Shown one piece after another: positions 37,045-50,475 of a stretch of DNA of 64,000 bases; positions within the stretch are counted from its first letter, which is position 1, and every line of letters begins with the position of its first letter. The translations under genes and the position numbers were made by a program. The notes below the pieces were generated by a model that did not search any database, was not told the DNA's origin, and saw nothing but the letters and a program-made list of their open reading frames with translations. The DNA is from Thysanoteuthis rhombus. Lineage: Eukaryota; Mollusca; Cephalopoda; Oegopsida; Thysanoteuthidae. Location of the stretch: contig OY735227.1 of assembly GCA_963457665.1 (NCBI GenBank), positions 52,203,344 to 52,267,343 of the forward strand, given 5' to 3'.

Positions 37045-38650
37045 AATAATTAAACACTGTAGACAGACAGTACCATTCCATTCAAGAACAATGGACTAAA
37101 AAATGATGTTTCTATTGGTTGTCTCGATTCAGCTGAGATGTTGGACCTAATCAGTTTGTATATTTTACATAACCTCACTAACCTAACTAGATTTGAAAAA
37201 ATATATGATTGTACCGGGACGACGTCCTACTGATTGTAGAAAACAGTAATGTGCAAAAATGTGAAAAAATTTAAAATTCTGTAATTACTTACATCAACAC
37301 AAGTTTTCACCAACCAAAAAAAAACCATTGAAAAGATCCCCAAATCAACAAAAACTAAACTAATACATGATTCCTCAAATGAAACATTATTCAACAATGT
37401 TAGAAATAGATATACTAAAGCCCTAAAGAACAGCGATTTTACCAAAACTGGCTTTAAATATGACGAAAAAGTTGAATCCAATAGAGTAAAACATAGCAAC
37501 AATAAAGAAAAAAAAATGTAGCAACCCACAGAGTAAAATATTCACCAAGAACAAACTTGAAATCATCCAAGATGATACGGATAATTTTGATAAACTCATA
37601 ACAACACATACCAATGAAGTAATTAGAAATAATACAAACGAAGAGAGCATAAATAAACAAGACTGCGACTGTACAAACAAAAACAGATGCCCCTTGCAAG
37701 ACAAATGTCTCAAATCGAATATCCTATATAAAGCCAAAATATCAACACAAGAGAAACCCTTAGAAGTGAAATATTATATAGGAATATCGAAAACGCCGTT
37801 CAAACTAAGATTAGCCAACTGTATATCATCATTTACAAACGAAAAATATAAAGATAGTACATAACCCTGTCGACATGTTATTGGAGACTGATAACGAACT
37901 CAAACCTACAATAGAAACAGACATACATACGCTAAAATATTGAAACCCAATAATACCTATGCCTAAATGAGAAATTGGAAAACCTCACTTTAGCCAATGA
38001 ACAAAAACAAACAAACAAACAAAAAACAGAATTAAACAGAAACACAGAATAGCTTTGAAATGCCGGCATCGCTCAATACTTCTATTAACAAACATAACTC
38101 AGTAACCAGCATATAGATATACTAAAAATAACCACCATAGATATCTTATTAACATTGTTACCTAAGAGAACGAACTAATCAACATAATTATCTTAGACAT
38201 GCGGAAACTGACCAAACCCAGTATAATCAAATCAACAACTAAGGTCATATAAAAGGGAACTCTAACGTTGGGAAATAGATTCAAGTGAGAATGACATACT
38301 CTCTGACAAGAAACATACCATAAAACAACTGATAGATCAACTAACAAAAATGTCTATACCATACCCGCCTAATTTATGATTTTTAACTACCGACAATTAA
38401 AGCATTCCTACTAGATAAAACAAAAAACATAACAAGCAGTGACCAACCACTAAATAAGATATATGAAAAATATAAACATATAAATAGAATAAAAGAAAGA
38501 CACTACCACCTAGAAAGATAGCCACTCCACCCACCAAAAATGTCCTAAATAGGAATCTAAGATAAACCGAATCATTTGCCTGCTGAAGCCCAAACAAGGC
38601 AGAAACAAATTTGTTTGTGTACCGAATCTTTACTCAATTATGTATCATTA
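36605..38650 (+). mobile_element. Penelope-like element, second copy with inverted ends
   Basis: Left end 36612-36715 and right end 38545-38640 are reverse complements of each other and match the ends of the 4.4-6.0 kb copy. Inside, 37340-37480 reads like the linker after the reverse transcriptase (LFNNVRNRYTKALKNSDF), and 37660-37860 gives [19 protein letters not shown] then LYKAK and [16 protein letters not shown], a GIY-YIG endonuclease with its Cys motif. Stops and small indels mark it as dead. The part from about 36720 to 37230 is unrelated or highly diverged and includes a TA tract (37016-37034). Confidence 0.72.
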
Positions 38651-38657
38651 TGTATAC

Positions 38658-38694
<37 letters not shown>
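38651..38694. repeat. (TA)n(TG)n compound microsatellite at Penelope end
   Basis: TATACATATATATATATG then TG units to 38694, directly after the right terminus of the Penelope-like element. Confidence 0.9.
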
Positions 38695-39754
38695 ACATTT
38701 TGTAGAGGAAAAAAAACTTGTTCAAATGTAGCAAAGGTTGAATTTACTTGACAATAACATAATTAGGAATGGCAAAAGCCCATTATGAAAGCAATTCTAT
38801 TATTTCTTGTTGAAAGAACCTGGGATTCTGGATGAAAAACCAATGTCAACATCTATACCAAAGCTTCATCTTCATAATTTTCGGCGATGACGAACGGAAT
38901 CAGTTAAATTTGTGGTGATGACGTACAGAATCAGTTTTATTTTTTGTTTTTGTGCCTTTTCCGCACCGAGGACTATCCGCGTAGACTTGCAAGCGAAGGT
39001 CAAAAACAAAAAATTACTTCCGAAAAAATGATTAAAACCTCATTTTATTCATCCAATCTTATTCCCAGCGTCGAAAATCTCGAGGAAACTGTATCAATTA
39101 TTTTCAACAATGGAAAAATCCTTAACCAAAATCGAACTATAACCGAAATACTCAAATGCTGCACAACGGACGGAAAAGGGATTCAGTCCAGCATTTAAAT
39201 TACATTGTAAATCGAACACCCATGTAAAAGCTATCAAAACCCTCTTCTAGAATCAAATAAACCCTTGCGTATTTCTCACATGGATATCCGTTGATATGTA
39301 AGAATTGTCGATTAGGCTTGATCGGTAAGAGAGCCGCCAGCTGACCATTTTGACGTGATTTCAAATCACAATAGGGAATTGTTAATTTCATACTTTGGTT
39401 TGATTTAACGTGACAGGACAAAGAAACATTGAAAATTTTACTACCCCAAATTAGGTGTTGTTGCTACGGGTTGGGGAGGGGTCAACTCCAGCGTTAAACT
39501 TGCTCTAAAGTTTGACAAAAAATAATAGTATTGTTTGTTTTACCAGAAAATGGGCTTATTCAACAAAAAATACAAGAATTAGTTTCATATATCTATCTAA
39601 CATTTATATATTTACAAGTTTGATTGTAGACTAGGATTTTGTAATACTTTAGTAAACTTTTTGTTTACGAATATGTTTGGATCTAATAAGTGTGAGAAAT
39701 GTCAAAACGTTTTCCGAATTATCTATACTTATTTATCTGTTTATATATATCGAG

Positions 39755-39872
39755 AGAGATAGGGTGGAAGGAGTGCAGTAAAGAGGGAGAGAGGAGGAAA
39801 GAGAAGGAGTAAAGAAAGAGAGAGAGGAGGAGAAGGAGAGAGAGGAGGAGAAGGAGAGAGAGGAGAGAGTAG
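39755..39872. repeat. Purine-rich tract with 18-bp unit
   Basis: GAGAGAGGAGGAGAAGGA repeats two to three times at 39820-39868, preceded by looser GAG and GGA units. No C or T for long stretches, so the strand asymmetry is strong. Confidence 0.9.
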
Positions 39873-42800
39873 AATATTCGGAAAGAAACCCCATCAGAAA
39901 ACGCCATTAGGAATAATTCTGTAACCACTACCACAAAAAAGCCTAGCCTTTATACACTTAATGGCATATCATGACATTTAGTAACCATCAATGGGGTTGG
40001 TGCACATCTAGTATTATGCCCTTTTTTGGTAATACTGTATTTCGTTGACAATCTGACCTGAGTTTGAATTGCTACCAAGTTTTGAGGATCAAAGCAATTA
40101 ATCCTAATATACAACAGGACTGGCAACTTCTTTCATCTCATATTAGATTGAAGCCAACGCAGGTGCCATGAATAACAACATAAATAAGACTAGCAAGCAT
40201 TCAAGAATTGCATGTCTCTGACAACGCCGTACATTAATTCTATCAATGAAAATACCTGGATCAGCCCCAAATGTAATCAATTCTTCCTTAGCTCTCGGCA
40301 CTGCCTACCACAGAATTTCATGGAAGTTCTTCGACAATTTTTGGAGTTATTGTTGAACGATAGATAGATAGACAGACAGAAAAGAGAGAAGATGAGAATT
40401 ATTGCATACATCTGCCTCTATGACCCATTGTCCACCCTCTGATAAAATGCAATTGAAATTCATTCAGAACTTTAGTAGATATCATGTGGACAAACTGATT
40501 GATAGGCAAACGGGAAGAGGGTCTGAAATACATTCAGAATACAGAAAAGTACAGGGTAATACATGTACGTCTCCAACTTCTCTGGTAGAGTTGAATGAGA
40601 ATAAAAGGATCTGGAGTCTGAAGTAAAGAAGGGATTATTGTAATTAAATATTGCGAAATGTGAACCAAAAATTACAGGTTTGACAATTTTTCTTCCTCCA
40701 CTGTTTATTTTTATCAGTTGAGAGGGAAATTTTGATAAAGTGATAATGTATATCGTTTAAAAAAAAATTTATGGGCTTTCCAGTGATGGATTTCGTTAAT
40801 TTATATCTACTGGGCAAAAGTTATAGACGAAGGGTATTTTAGGTAAAGCGGAAAATTCATTTAAAAAATGAGTAGTTTCAACATTTTTAAGTACATTTTC
40901 AAAGCTATGAAATGACGTTGAATGAAAAAAACAAGTGAAGATCAAAATTAAAACCCATACTTTGAAGTTATAGAAAATTGTAATTTTCAAAGGATTTGGC
41001 AAAACATGGGGTGAGGAAATTTAAAATGGAGGATTTAGAGCAAAAGATCTTTAAAAATTTGAATGTTCTTACACTTGCAACCAACATCATTACTAGAAAT
41101 ATTTTTTTCCATTCCAAGTGATATATGGTTTAAAATGTATTTGAAAAATGTTGGTATCACCCATTTAGAATATGCAGTTTCCATTCTTTAACACTTTTGA
41201 TAAAATATCCTATTTATTTCGTCAATAACCTTTTCAGCCCAGCAAATATGAATCGACAAGATTCATTATTAAAAAGCCTATATCATTTTTTGTAAATTCA
41301 TCATTCCTTTTTATATCTTGACCAAAAATCCGACATGACTGATTGAATTTGAAGAAATATTACACTTACACCGATTTGATATCCACCTGGGTGAACTTTC
41401 GAAAGAAGTGACATAAAAAAAAACGAGTTACGTCTGTTGTTATACTGAGGCCAATATGCCGTGTATGAAGATGTGATCTAAAAAAAATAACGTATGAACT
41501 GATGGGGGGGGGGCTCTCATCTGATTTCATGCATGTGTATGGCTCGATGATGGATGTGTGATGGTATTGATGAATGTGTGTATGACCTGGTAAACTGGAG
41601 CATTATTCCAGCAGTTAGGAAATCAATAAGGTATCCGAATGGAGCAAGTGTTTTCCTCAATAATTGACAACTTGCCTTGTGTGATTATGAGTTTAGCCTA
41701 TCGTGGGAAATATCAACAAAATCTGGTCTTTGATTCTAAGATAATCACAGACTCAATGCATAGTCTGTTTATTCTTATCCTGTTCTTTCCTGATGTTGTG
41801 GGCATGTAATTCGAGATTGTGGTGTAGTTAATTTCGGTGTGTTGTTAGTGCATTGGAATCCTTGTATATTCTAAGTGATCTGTGGTACTCTTACTTTTTT
41901 CTGTTGAATTGAATGAAGTAATTCTATTTGTGCCATCAATTGTTCAGTTCGTGGATATGGATTAAAATGTGACCGAGATAATCTAATCTCCTTTGCGTAC
42001 ACCCCTGATCGGTGTTCAATGTCAGGTTTCGTATTCTGCTTGTACTTAAGCATTCGGAGGAGTAGCACAACACAGCCCCCCCCCATTTCCCTTATTTAAC
42101 CAAATGCAATACAAAGCCAGTTCTTCTTAAACTTAAACAAGGGGTGAATAAGCTAATATTGGAATTTAATGAAGAAGGACACCTGACTTGGATATCTTGT
42201 TTTAATGTTTTTGTGGTAAGCATGAAATACCTTGGGACAGTTATCTTGAGAAATGAATTCTAAAATTGTTATTACTTATCTATCTTTGAAGTAAAAATAT
42301 TCTGATCATCTTTCTGCATTTCTTTTGTTACACAAAGTTTTCTTCACATATTTCAGAAGGTCCAAAAACTTGAATAAAATAAATACCTTAGAATTAATTT
42401 ATATTTTTTGCTCATGATACAAAGTGAATTTTGGATATAATGATACACAAGAAAGAATTAGACAAAATTGATCAAAAACAAGGAGATTTTGTTGGGTCTT
42501 TGCTAAGTTCAGAGTGATTATTGTGATGCTGTTTGTTGACAGAAAATTTTCACTGCCTATTCTTCCTTCAAAAATTCTAAGGGTCATTGGGTATTGACGT
42601 TGGCATTTGGGCGAAGGAAGAAGAAGGGGATCATCGGTTTGCAATTGGAGCTAATTGAGTCTGATTTTATCTCGTTTTCTGTTTCCTGAAAAGTTAGTCC
42701 AACTTTAGCAGAAACTATCCTCAACTTCAAAGTTGATAAATGTCAAGAAGATGTAATGTATTTGTTGATATTTCATCATTTCATTTGATAGAAACATACA

Positions 42801-43115
42801 CTTATAGTTGTTGGGCAAAAGAAAGTCCTTTTGAATTTATAGTTTGGTCAGATTATAACATTATACTTGGACCAACCCTAGTAGATAGACATGACCAAAC
42901 TGTGATAGAGAAATATTAACAGTATGATATATAGATATATGTACATCCTAGTTTTTTCTCAAAATAACATTTGCTCTGGCAAATTCTAACTTAAAACCCT
43001 GCATTTATCAAAAATAGTCATTGAGCTCTCCTACAGATAGTCTTATACAAAATTATCATTACCGTATAGCTATATAACTGATAATTCCTGGAGATACAAG
43101 CCACTACGCCTTTTT
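39873..43115. other. No gene seen
   Basis: AT-rich with small GATA (40362-40378) and poly-G (41503-41513) tracts. Short ORFs only, none recognised. Confidence 0.5.
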
Positions 43116-43116
43116 T

Positions 43117-43219
<103 letters not shown>

Positions 43220-44214
43220 TATACAGTGAGTGCAAGAAAGTATCCGACGAATTTCTAAAAGTTTACTCGACATCCTTATACAACTCCAAAATTGACAGAC
43301 GTTGATCCAAATTTCCAATGTGTGTATATCATTTTTAGTGTTCAATCTCGTTTAAAAAAATTTCTCCCTAATCCTTTGTCTTAATTCATGAAAACACCCT
43401 CATCTTCCACTCCCTAACGGATTGTGCCCTTCAGTTAAGAACCACTGGGTTGACAGAAGCTAGAACAACACCACCAGACTAGCTGGAAATCGTACACTGT
43501 GGAGTGCCTTGATTGTCACATCAACGCTGGAGCAACTACGCCTGAATCTTAATCGTTTAAACAGAAACTAGAAAAGCTCATTACAAACCTTTTGTTGCGA
43601 TGAAAAATGCTGTATATCTCCTCAGACAGCCTTACACCAGTGTTGCCAAGTATGGTTTGGGATTGGAAAAGAATCAGCCAGAACTAACCCCAAAATAGCT
43701 AACCCTAGGTCGACGTTTTAAAAAGTGTCAGCTATTCAAGAACGCAATAAGTAAGATAGAAAAGTTGACAGGAGGAACGTGGAAAAGGAGGAAAGAGATA
43801 GGGGGAAAAAAGAATGTGAAGATTTGAGAAGATAAATGAACATCTTTTTTTCAGATTCTATCATGAAGAATTCTCTGGAATACCCCTATTACATTCGTTA
43901 AGCAAGCTGTGTCCATTTGCTGGCTACGGTTTCAGCTACCTCTGCTTGGGCTTCACGTATGGCATAACTACTTACTCGGTTGGTTTGTGATCTGTGGAAA
44001 AGTTGCATCACTCACTGGACCCTTCACTATTTTACCCACAGTAAGGGGTGGGGATGGAGCATTTTAGCGAGTTGAACACAAACTGTCTCAGCACACCGAG
44101 TCCATTTTCTGAGCCGTTATCTGCTTGCTCCATCAGGACCTCCCCGAATTATATTGTATAATCATTCTTTATTTATTTTGGCTGGATGCAAACAAGTCCA
44201 TTTCTTATTGCATA

Positions 44215-44510
44215 ACTGTAGCGTTGGAAGAGACGAATAGACCGAGAATAAACGAGACGAGTATTTGGTGTGAAAGCGATTATTTGGGCTTTTGCATTAC
44301 CGTTCAGCGGCTGTTTAGCTCAATGGTAAGAGCATAGCTAGGCTGAAGCGGCTAACCTATCGATTCCTGCAGCAGTCCTATTTCTTTGATTGTTTATTCT
44401 ATCTATGCTCTTTAGGGTGAGTGATACATTAACCATGTAATGACGGAAGATAATCTCAAATAAATTGCTATGTGATATAAAGCAATTTATAATTCATTCT
44501 GTCGGACCAA
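44215..44510 (+). repeat. SINE family B, copy 2
   Basis: Leader GGAAGAGACGAATAGACCGA, GATTATTTGGGCTTTTGCAT, then GTTTAGCTCAATGGTAAGAG (a good A-box) and CTATCGATTCCTG (weak B-box). The tail (CATGTAATGACGGAAGATAA...CTCAAATAAATTGC) matches the 56.4 kb copy. The tRNA-like fold is incomplete, so this is not called a tRNA gene. Confidence 0.65.
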
Positions 44511-44589
44511 ATATATCCGTTTCTTTATATATGTATAATATGAACTGCAAAGAGTGAGACAGACTCGGGAGTAAAGTGTATAGAAGTTA

Positions 44590-44657
44590 GGTTTATTTGT
44601 CTGTAAATGTTTATATTAATGGTCTATACATGTTTCGGGAGGTATTTCCATCTTCAG

Positions 44658-44705
<48 letters not shown>

Positions 44706-45297
44706 ATACTTTTAGAGGTTGTAGGTTTGATGTGGAACCTGAGTCCACCGCCAGGAGCTTTGCTTTGTGAGCAAAAATGGTATCCTAGCTGTTAGGGGTA
44801 TCCTGTTGTATGAGAGAAAGTCCAGCCAGTGATGAAATCTATCATTTACAGCAGCAGTCGGTCTTGGAGAGGACAAAGGTGTCAGGGTAGGAAGGAAGTG
44901 ATGTGATGTTAGATTGTGTGGGTATGTTAGTATGTTAAGGATAGTGTAAAGGGAGGTTTGATGAGGTTGAGGAACTACATAGGTTTACAGAATTTAGTGG
45001 TTCTAGGGATATTGTTGTGTGAAACTTTATCATTTATAATATTGTTGCTGCTAATCATGTCTTTGATTTTTGGGGTCTGCAGTAAGTGATGACATGTGTT
45101 TGTTAATATATCTCTTAGATCTGTTTTAAGAGTCAGGATGTTCCATCTCCTATAGATAATGTGTGCTAAAGGCGGGAGTGTGTTGTTGAAGGTGGTTATA
45201 AGCGGTATGTAGTCAGGTTTATTATTGTTGGAGAGCTGCATTTTCCCTAAAGATTTACTTCCAAAATCGTCCTGCACATTATATCATGATGATCATG
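44590..45297 (-). mobile_element. Penelope-like element fragment (region between RT and endonuclease)
   Basis: A minus-strand frame at 45277-44975 reads DYIPLITTFNNTLPPLAH and YRRWNILTL, matching the conserved segment between reverse transcriptase and endonuclease of Penelope-like elements. It then stops, with 250 bp of non-coding sequence, a GT tract and an end reading GAAGATGGAAATACCTCCCG near 44657-44638. The endonuclease itself is missing. Confidence 0.5.
44661..44702. repeat. (TG)n microsatellite in Penelope-like terminus
   Basis: About 21 TG units immediately beside the GAAGATGGAAATACC terminus text. Confidence 0.95.
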
Positions 45298-45319
45298 TTT
45301 GGGACAGTGATTTCCTAAA

Positions 45320-45720
45320 GTGAGCGCTGCAGCTACCCAGGGCTCCCAAAGACAACTTGGGATAATCTAAAAATCTGATTAATTCCAGGCAATCGTACTT
45401 CAATGAAAACAAAATTTACCAACATGGAATGAACTGAGGGATATCAGTAAGAAATAAATATCCTCCGCTTGGAGCTAAAGCTCAGCGAATCTTAATTCCA
45501 TGGAACAGGAAATAAGAATGGGATGCTGATTCCAAGACTTCAGAAACTCCTTGGTGAACAACAGGCTCACCTTCCTACTAATTTATATAATTATGAAAAC
45601 GGGATACAAATAACTTCTCTTTGTGAATTCAAATTTCATGATTCATTATTCTTTTTACCTAACTAACCTAACCACATGAATGTAAATGCTATTGCTCAGT
45701 ATTCTCTGATGCGGGTTAAG
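45320..45720 (+). repeat. Interspersed repeat, copy 1
   Basis: Aligns in the same orientation with 47860-48180: shared CTGCAG(C)...AGCTACCCAGGG/AGCTCTCCAGGG near the left, GATTCCAAGACTTCAGAAACT/GATTCCAAAATTTTAGGAACT in the middle, and CCTAACCACATGAATGTAAATG/CCTAACCACATGGACGTAAATG at the right. No ORF. Type not recognised. Confidence 0.6.
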
Positions 45721-46343
45721 GAGATTGGTACTAACACCGAAGACTTGTTTACTTTAGTGTTACTTGAATGGTCACAGATTAAAAACATAACATAAACACA
45801 TGATGAACGTTTTTTCGACTACTCATCAACAACTAGCCCAACCCATACTCCTATATATAGAGTTTGATAATTATAAATATAAATGTAGATGTGCATGTGC
45901 ACGCTTGTCTCGTGATATTCATTTACAGTTTGTACTTAAAATAGCCTCTTAATATGTCAACTAGGAGTAGATCTACGTAACTCGTTACGTCACGTTGGTT
46001 AATCACATATATGAGTATTTTGTTTTTTGTAGGCCAGGCGGATCTTTTGAGAGATCACCAAGCAGAATTAGCAACGGTGCAGATTTGTTTCAGGTGGATA
46101 TCAACTTGTCTGGGAGTGACCTTTGCATTATGATCTTAGGCCGATCTTCTGTGGACAAACATTATAATCCTATCAAATCAAAACATGCTTCCTGACGCAT
46201 TCACTCGCGGTAAATGACGATCAGGGACGACTTCCCCGAAAACCTAACCTCGAAAAAGCCATTTCGGAAAAAGCAAACATGTCATCCAATAGAAGGGAAG
46301 CAACTTGGAATTTGATACTGAAACACAATACCGACATATAGTA

Positions 46344-46346
<3 letters not shown>

Positions 46347-46388
<42 letters not shown>
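46347..46388. repeat. (TA)n microsatellite, tail of SINE A
   Basis: About 20 TA units at the 3' side of the minus-strand SINE A copy. Confidence 0.95.
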
Positions 46389-46391
<3 letters not shown>

Positions 46392-46625
46392 GTGTCATCC
46401 ACAGACAGCTGTTTCGATGTATTACATCTCTTCAGTGTGGCTATAGACTTTCCATTATCCCATCCAGTACCGCGAGGTAGAATTGAATCCTTCACTTCAG
46501 ACCCATAGGCCGATATCCTACCCCTGGACTACCGAACTGGACAGGCAGTAAGGCTGAATTTAAGCGATGTATTTGAATTACGCAGAAATCTTTCATCCAC
46601 CAGGGTTCTCAATTCCTAAAAAAAT
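46389..46625 (-). repeat. SINE family A, copy 1
   Basis: Minus strand: GTCCAGTTCGGTAGTCCAGG, GGTAGGATATCGGCC, GTCTGAAGTGAAGGATTCAA (B-box-like), GGTACTGGATGGGATAATGG, CATCGAAACAGCTGTCTGTG, then a TA tail at 46388-46347. It aligns over about 220 bp to the plus strand at 56055-56276. Confidence 0.65.
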
Positions 46626-47859
46626 AGTTGTGATGTGTCCACTCCAATACAAGCCCTGGAGAGTGATTCCACATTCTATTACCTGAAAGACCTGACAAAG
46701 GCCAGAGGGTACACAACCTAAACGTTATTAACAAGTAAATATGAAGACAAGAAAATCGTCCAACCATATCATACATAGTTATAATCATTATTCCTTCAAT
46801 TTTTCTCTTGGGTGGTTTTATATTCATTTTCAAGAGAATGTAATCCCGTGTGTCTTACACACATTCAAATGTACATAATTGAGTTCTTTCAAGGTTAGTA
46901 ATGAAGGTAATAGTTTGTAGACGTGTAAGGCGTGTAAGGTAGTTATGGGACAGTGGTTTGCCTTTGTATTCACTCATTCTCTCTTTTCTCAGACAACCAT
47001 TGGATTTTCTATTTCAGTTCCTGAGAAAATAAATTGTCACACTTAAGTAATCTTAAAGAACAAATTTTAATTATCTACATCGTATTTTCATAATTCAACA
47101 CAAAGGCTCCCATTTGATTATTTTTAAAAAATACTCATCAATAAATGTTACAATTTTGACACCTGCTTACAAGCCATCTTACGATTTTATAACATAAAAA
47201 CATTACATTACCATACGGACACTATGTCCTTAGGAGAGATAATATTCATAGAAAGGAATTTTCAAAACAAATAGTCCACCAAGAAACACGATGTCAGAAT
47301 TTTAGATTGTAGGAAACAAAATATCACAGCAAAAAAAAAGTCATTATCAAATATTTAAATTGGTTCCTTTCCTGTGGATAGATAAGTTAAAGATATGCCT
47401 TTTTTTCCCATGACATATATTCCCTCCCAAACATTATTGTATATGATGACTTTCCCAGAACTTTTCCCCTATGGCTTTTTGGTCACTGATTTTTATCCCA
47501 AACATGAAAACGCAATTAATATAGCATCTCAATTAGTACAAAGCTGCTACACTTTGATCCAAGGCAGAGGACCGAGGAGTGACACTGCGATACTAGGCAG
47601 TGCGCACAGATGCTCTGATCCTAGACAGGAGTACCAATCCATACGTGAATAAATCTGTCATTTTTGATGGCTAATGACATTAACTATTATTATTTGGCTT
47701 GACTTTTCTTCATAATTTATTCTCATCACAACTTTTTAGGTCAACACTACTTGTTACCGTTAATATAAGCAGCATGAAGTAAAAATAAAGAGTCTTGTGA
47801 CAAGACTTCTCCTCAGTATTCCCAGAGCTTGTTTTCATAGACAATAATAATAATCTCCA

Positions 47860-48185
47860 AAGTGTGCGGTGCAGCTCTCCAGGGCGTCATGGTTAGCTCC
47901 CAGGGGCACTGCAGGTTATCTAAAATATCTTATTATTTTAGGCAGATGCACGGTCATGATGATAGGTAGCTGTCATAAAGAGCAAATGTCTTGCAAAAAT
48001 CAACACGAAAGTTCGATTCCAAAATTTTAGGAACTTTGTTGAATGACAGACTCACCGTCCCACAAGTAGTTATGATTATCAAATGAGGAAACAAATATAC
48101 AATTTTTTATGAATACGTTTTTAACCAACCTAACCACATGGACGTAAATGCGATTGTTCAGTATATTCTGAAGCCAACGACAAAA
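47860..48185 (+). repeat. Interspersed repeat, copy 2
   Basis: Shorter copy of the 45.3 kb repeat. The right part (AACCAACCTAACCACATGG...GCGATTGTTCAGTATATTCTG) is the best conserved segment. Confidence 0.6.
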
Positions 48186-50380
48186 CAGAGCGCAAATCTC
48201 TTCTCATATCATATTGTCATCACTCGAAATGTGTGACTAGTATTTCCTTCATTTTACAGTAGCTTTTTATGTTGAATACCGACCATTAAAGTAGTGTGAA
48301 GTAGGAATAAAGAAGTAGCTTCAGATGAAACTCAAACTTGCATCCCATATCCCCGGGTTTATCTTCCGCAGATGGCTAATTTAGCCTTGTAAGCCTCTTG
48401 CGAGACGAAGTATATATCTACGGCCATATTGCCATTTCCTTGCTGGGAAAAATTGGCAACGCCAAAACGACTCCACCTTGAGGAACACGGACGTTCTTTT
48501 AACTATAAGCAAAGCCTAGTAAGCTTAGTAAGAATGGAGTTATTGATACCAAAGAATTAAGTATAGTAGAAAAATATCAAATAAGTTTATTGATGCTAAA
48601 AATTTACAAGTTGGAAACACTAAAACATGGCATGTTTAAAATGAAGACTAACAAGAGTAACATTGAATAGGACACTTGTTCACTCTACATTTAGAAATGT
48701 CAAGATTGTACTCATCGAGAAAACATTCAGGAGAAAATTTATCCTGCGCATCAAATTTTCTTGAGAAGAAACTATTGCGCAGAACTTGTGGAAAATATGG
48801 ATTTACCTTAATTGCAAACCGAATTTCAAGTGGAAATTCCCGATCAGTAGTTTGTCGGAACACTTTCCATGGATATAACAGTAGGAGAGTACCGAACTGG
48901 CACCATTACGGCGCTGAGATAGTGGTGGGAGTGTGGAAAAAAGCTCATCACCCACAAGTCCATGCAATTGTTCTGTATTCTATCGTGTTGGATGCGACTG
49001 ATGAGAGGTCTCAGTCCAGATGTGCGTGTAAGACTCGGTCTGTTTGATCATAAGACCTACAAACCCATTTTGAAATGCATATATTGTACTGCCTGACTTG
49101 GTTGCTTACCTTATTGAAACGGTCAGTAAACTCGTCTGACAAATGTAGTTAGTCCGATAGTCACTGCGTACACAAGGGTTGCCAGCAGCTTCCCCTAAAA
49201 ACAAGATTTCAAATAAAGCCAAATTCTATACAAAGAACTCAATAAGGCAGTTTTAGATTAGATATTTTACCAATTTATCAACAGTTGTAACTTCCGATTT
49301 TATTACTATTTATAGAGAGCTTCATAAATTAAGACGAATTTGTTAAAATTTTGAACTGTTTTGAGTCTTCAGTTTGCTGCACCTTCTTGAATATCTCTTA
49401 TCAATTCCTTTTTTACTCTCATGTTGCAAAAGTACGCTTGTTTAGTGAGAAGCCTATCACTAGTAATTTCTGCTTTTAAGTTGTTAGTGTTCTTTGTTTA
49501 ACTGTTCATTCGAAAAAAAAATTCTCTGTTCACAAGCCGAATAGTTGTCAAGCTAGTCATAAAATCTGATATTGATTGATATTTGTATGTAATTTACTTT
49601 ATACCATTATCCTGGAATGTGTATGTATACAAGAATGTGGTGCGAGTCCTTTGACAAAATCAAAGTTTAATCAATTCACATATGACTAGCAACGTAATAG
49701 CACGACAACCAAGACCACACAACGGCTACTTATTACTTGCTGAGCTACCAAATTTGGCACTATTTTCTTTCAGATGGATTTGAGATAAAAATTTGAGATT
49801 CAAGTAATAAAAAACCTAACGGAAAAAAACTTGTATTTCATTGAATTCTAAAATACCGCCAGCCCCAGTTCCAGAAATACAGCCAGGTATCGAAAAATCT
49901 AAATATTGGTTTTAAAACGTAGCACTGTCAACCTTGGCGCGCACCACTACTGCTTTATTGCAAACTAAACCAAACTTAGAAAAAAACTTATCATCAGAGA
50001 ACTTCGTGGTTAAGATAGTTGCATTTTTCCCATTTGCAACAGTGGTTTGGTAGTGGCCGAACTGAGTCAAAAAGCAAGGATTTCGAGTGCTGATTTTCAA
50101 GGTAAGTGGATCCTCTTTACTTGTAAGACTTACAGCGCCATAATTGTTCCACTTCCTATTTCTCCATTACCTTCACTATTGATCTAGACTTTGAAGCTCA
50201 GTAAATATATTTCTGCCTGTTCATGTCATAATATTATTTACCTTTTCATCACAATTACCTGGCTGGGTGAACTCAGTGACACCACTCAACAGTTGCATAA
50301 CACCTGATATTTCTTTACCTTAGCAGTTGGCTAATTTACTTCCCTGACCAACATCCCACTTCATAAGCAGTCACCATTCT
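48186..50380. other. No supported gene; a weak two-strand ORF at 48.65-49.05 kb
   Basis: A 123-codon plus-strand ORF (48676-49047) overlaps a 71-codon minus-strand ORF (48863-48648). Neither shows a recognised domain. Around it are AT-rich sequence and a possible SINE trace at 49690-49760. Confidence 0.35.
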
Positions 50381-50475
50381 CCTTTCTCTTCCTCCTCCTC
50401 CTCTTTCTTCTCATCCTCCTCCTCCTCCTTCTTCTTCTCATCCTCTTCCTTCTTCTTATTGTTATTATTATTTCC
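50380..50475. repeat. Pyrimidine-rich CTT/CCT tract
   Basis: Irregular TCCTCC and TTCTTC units. Strongly strand-asymmetric, ending in short ATT units. Confidence 0.85.

Noticed and set aside
38944-39198. 84-codon plus-strand ORF with some ankyrin-like flavour
   Set aside because: No repeated ankyrin consensus (TPLHxA) and only one open stretch; similarity too vague to report as a gene.
44300-44372. Functional tRNA gene
   Set aside because: The A-box is good but the T-arm and acceptor pairing are poor, and the same block recurs within longer repeats at 20.7 and 56.5 kb, so it is a SINE head.
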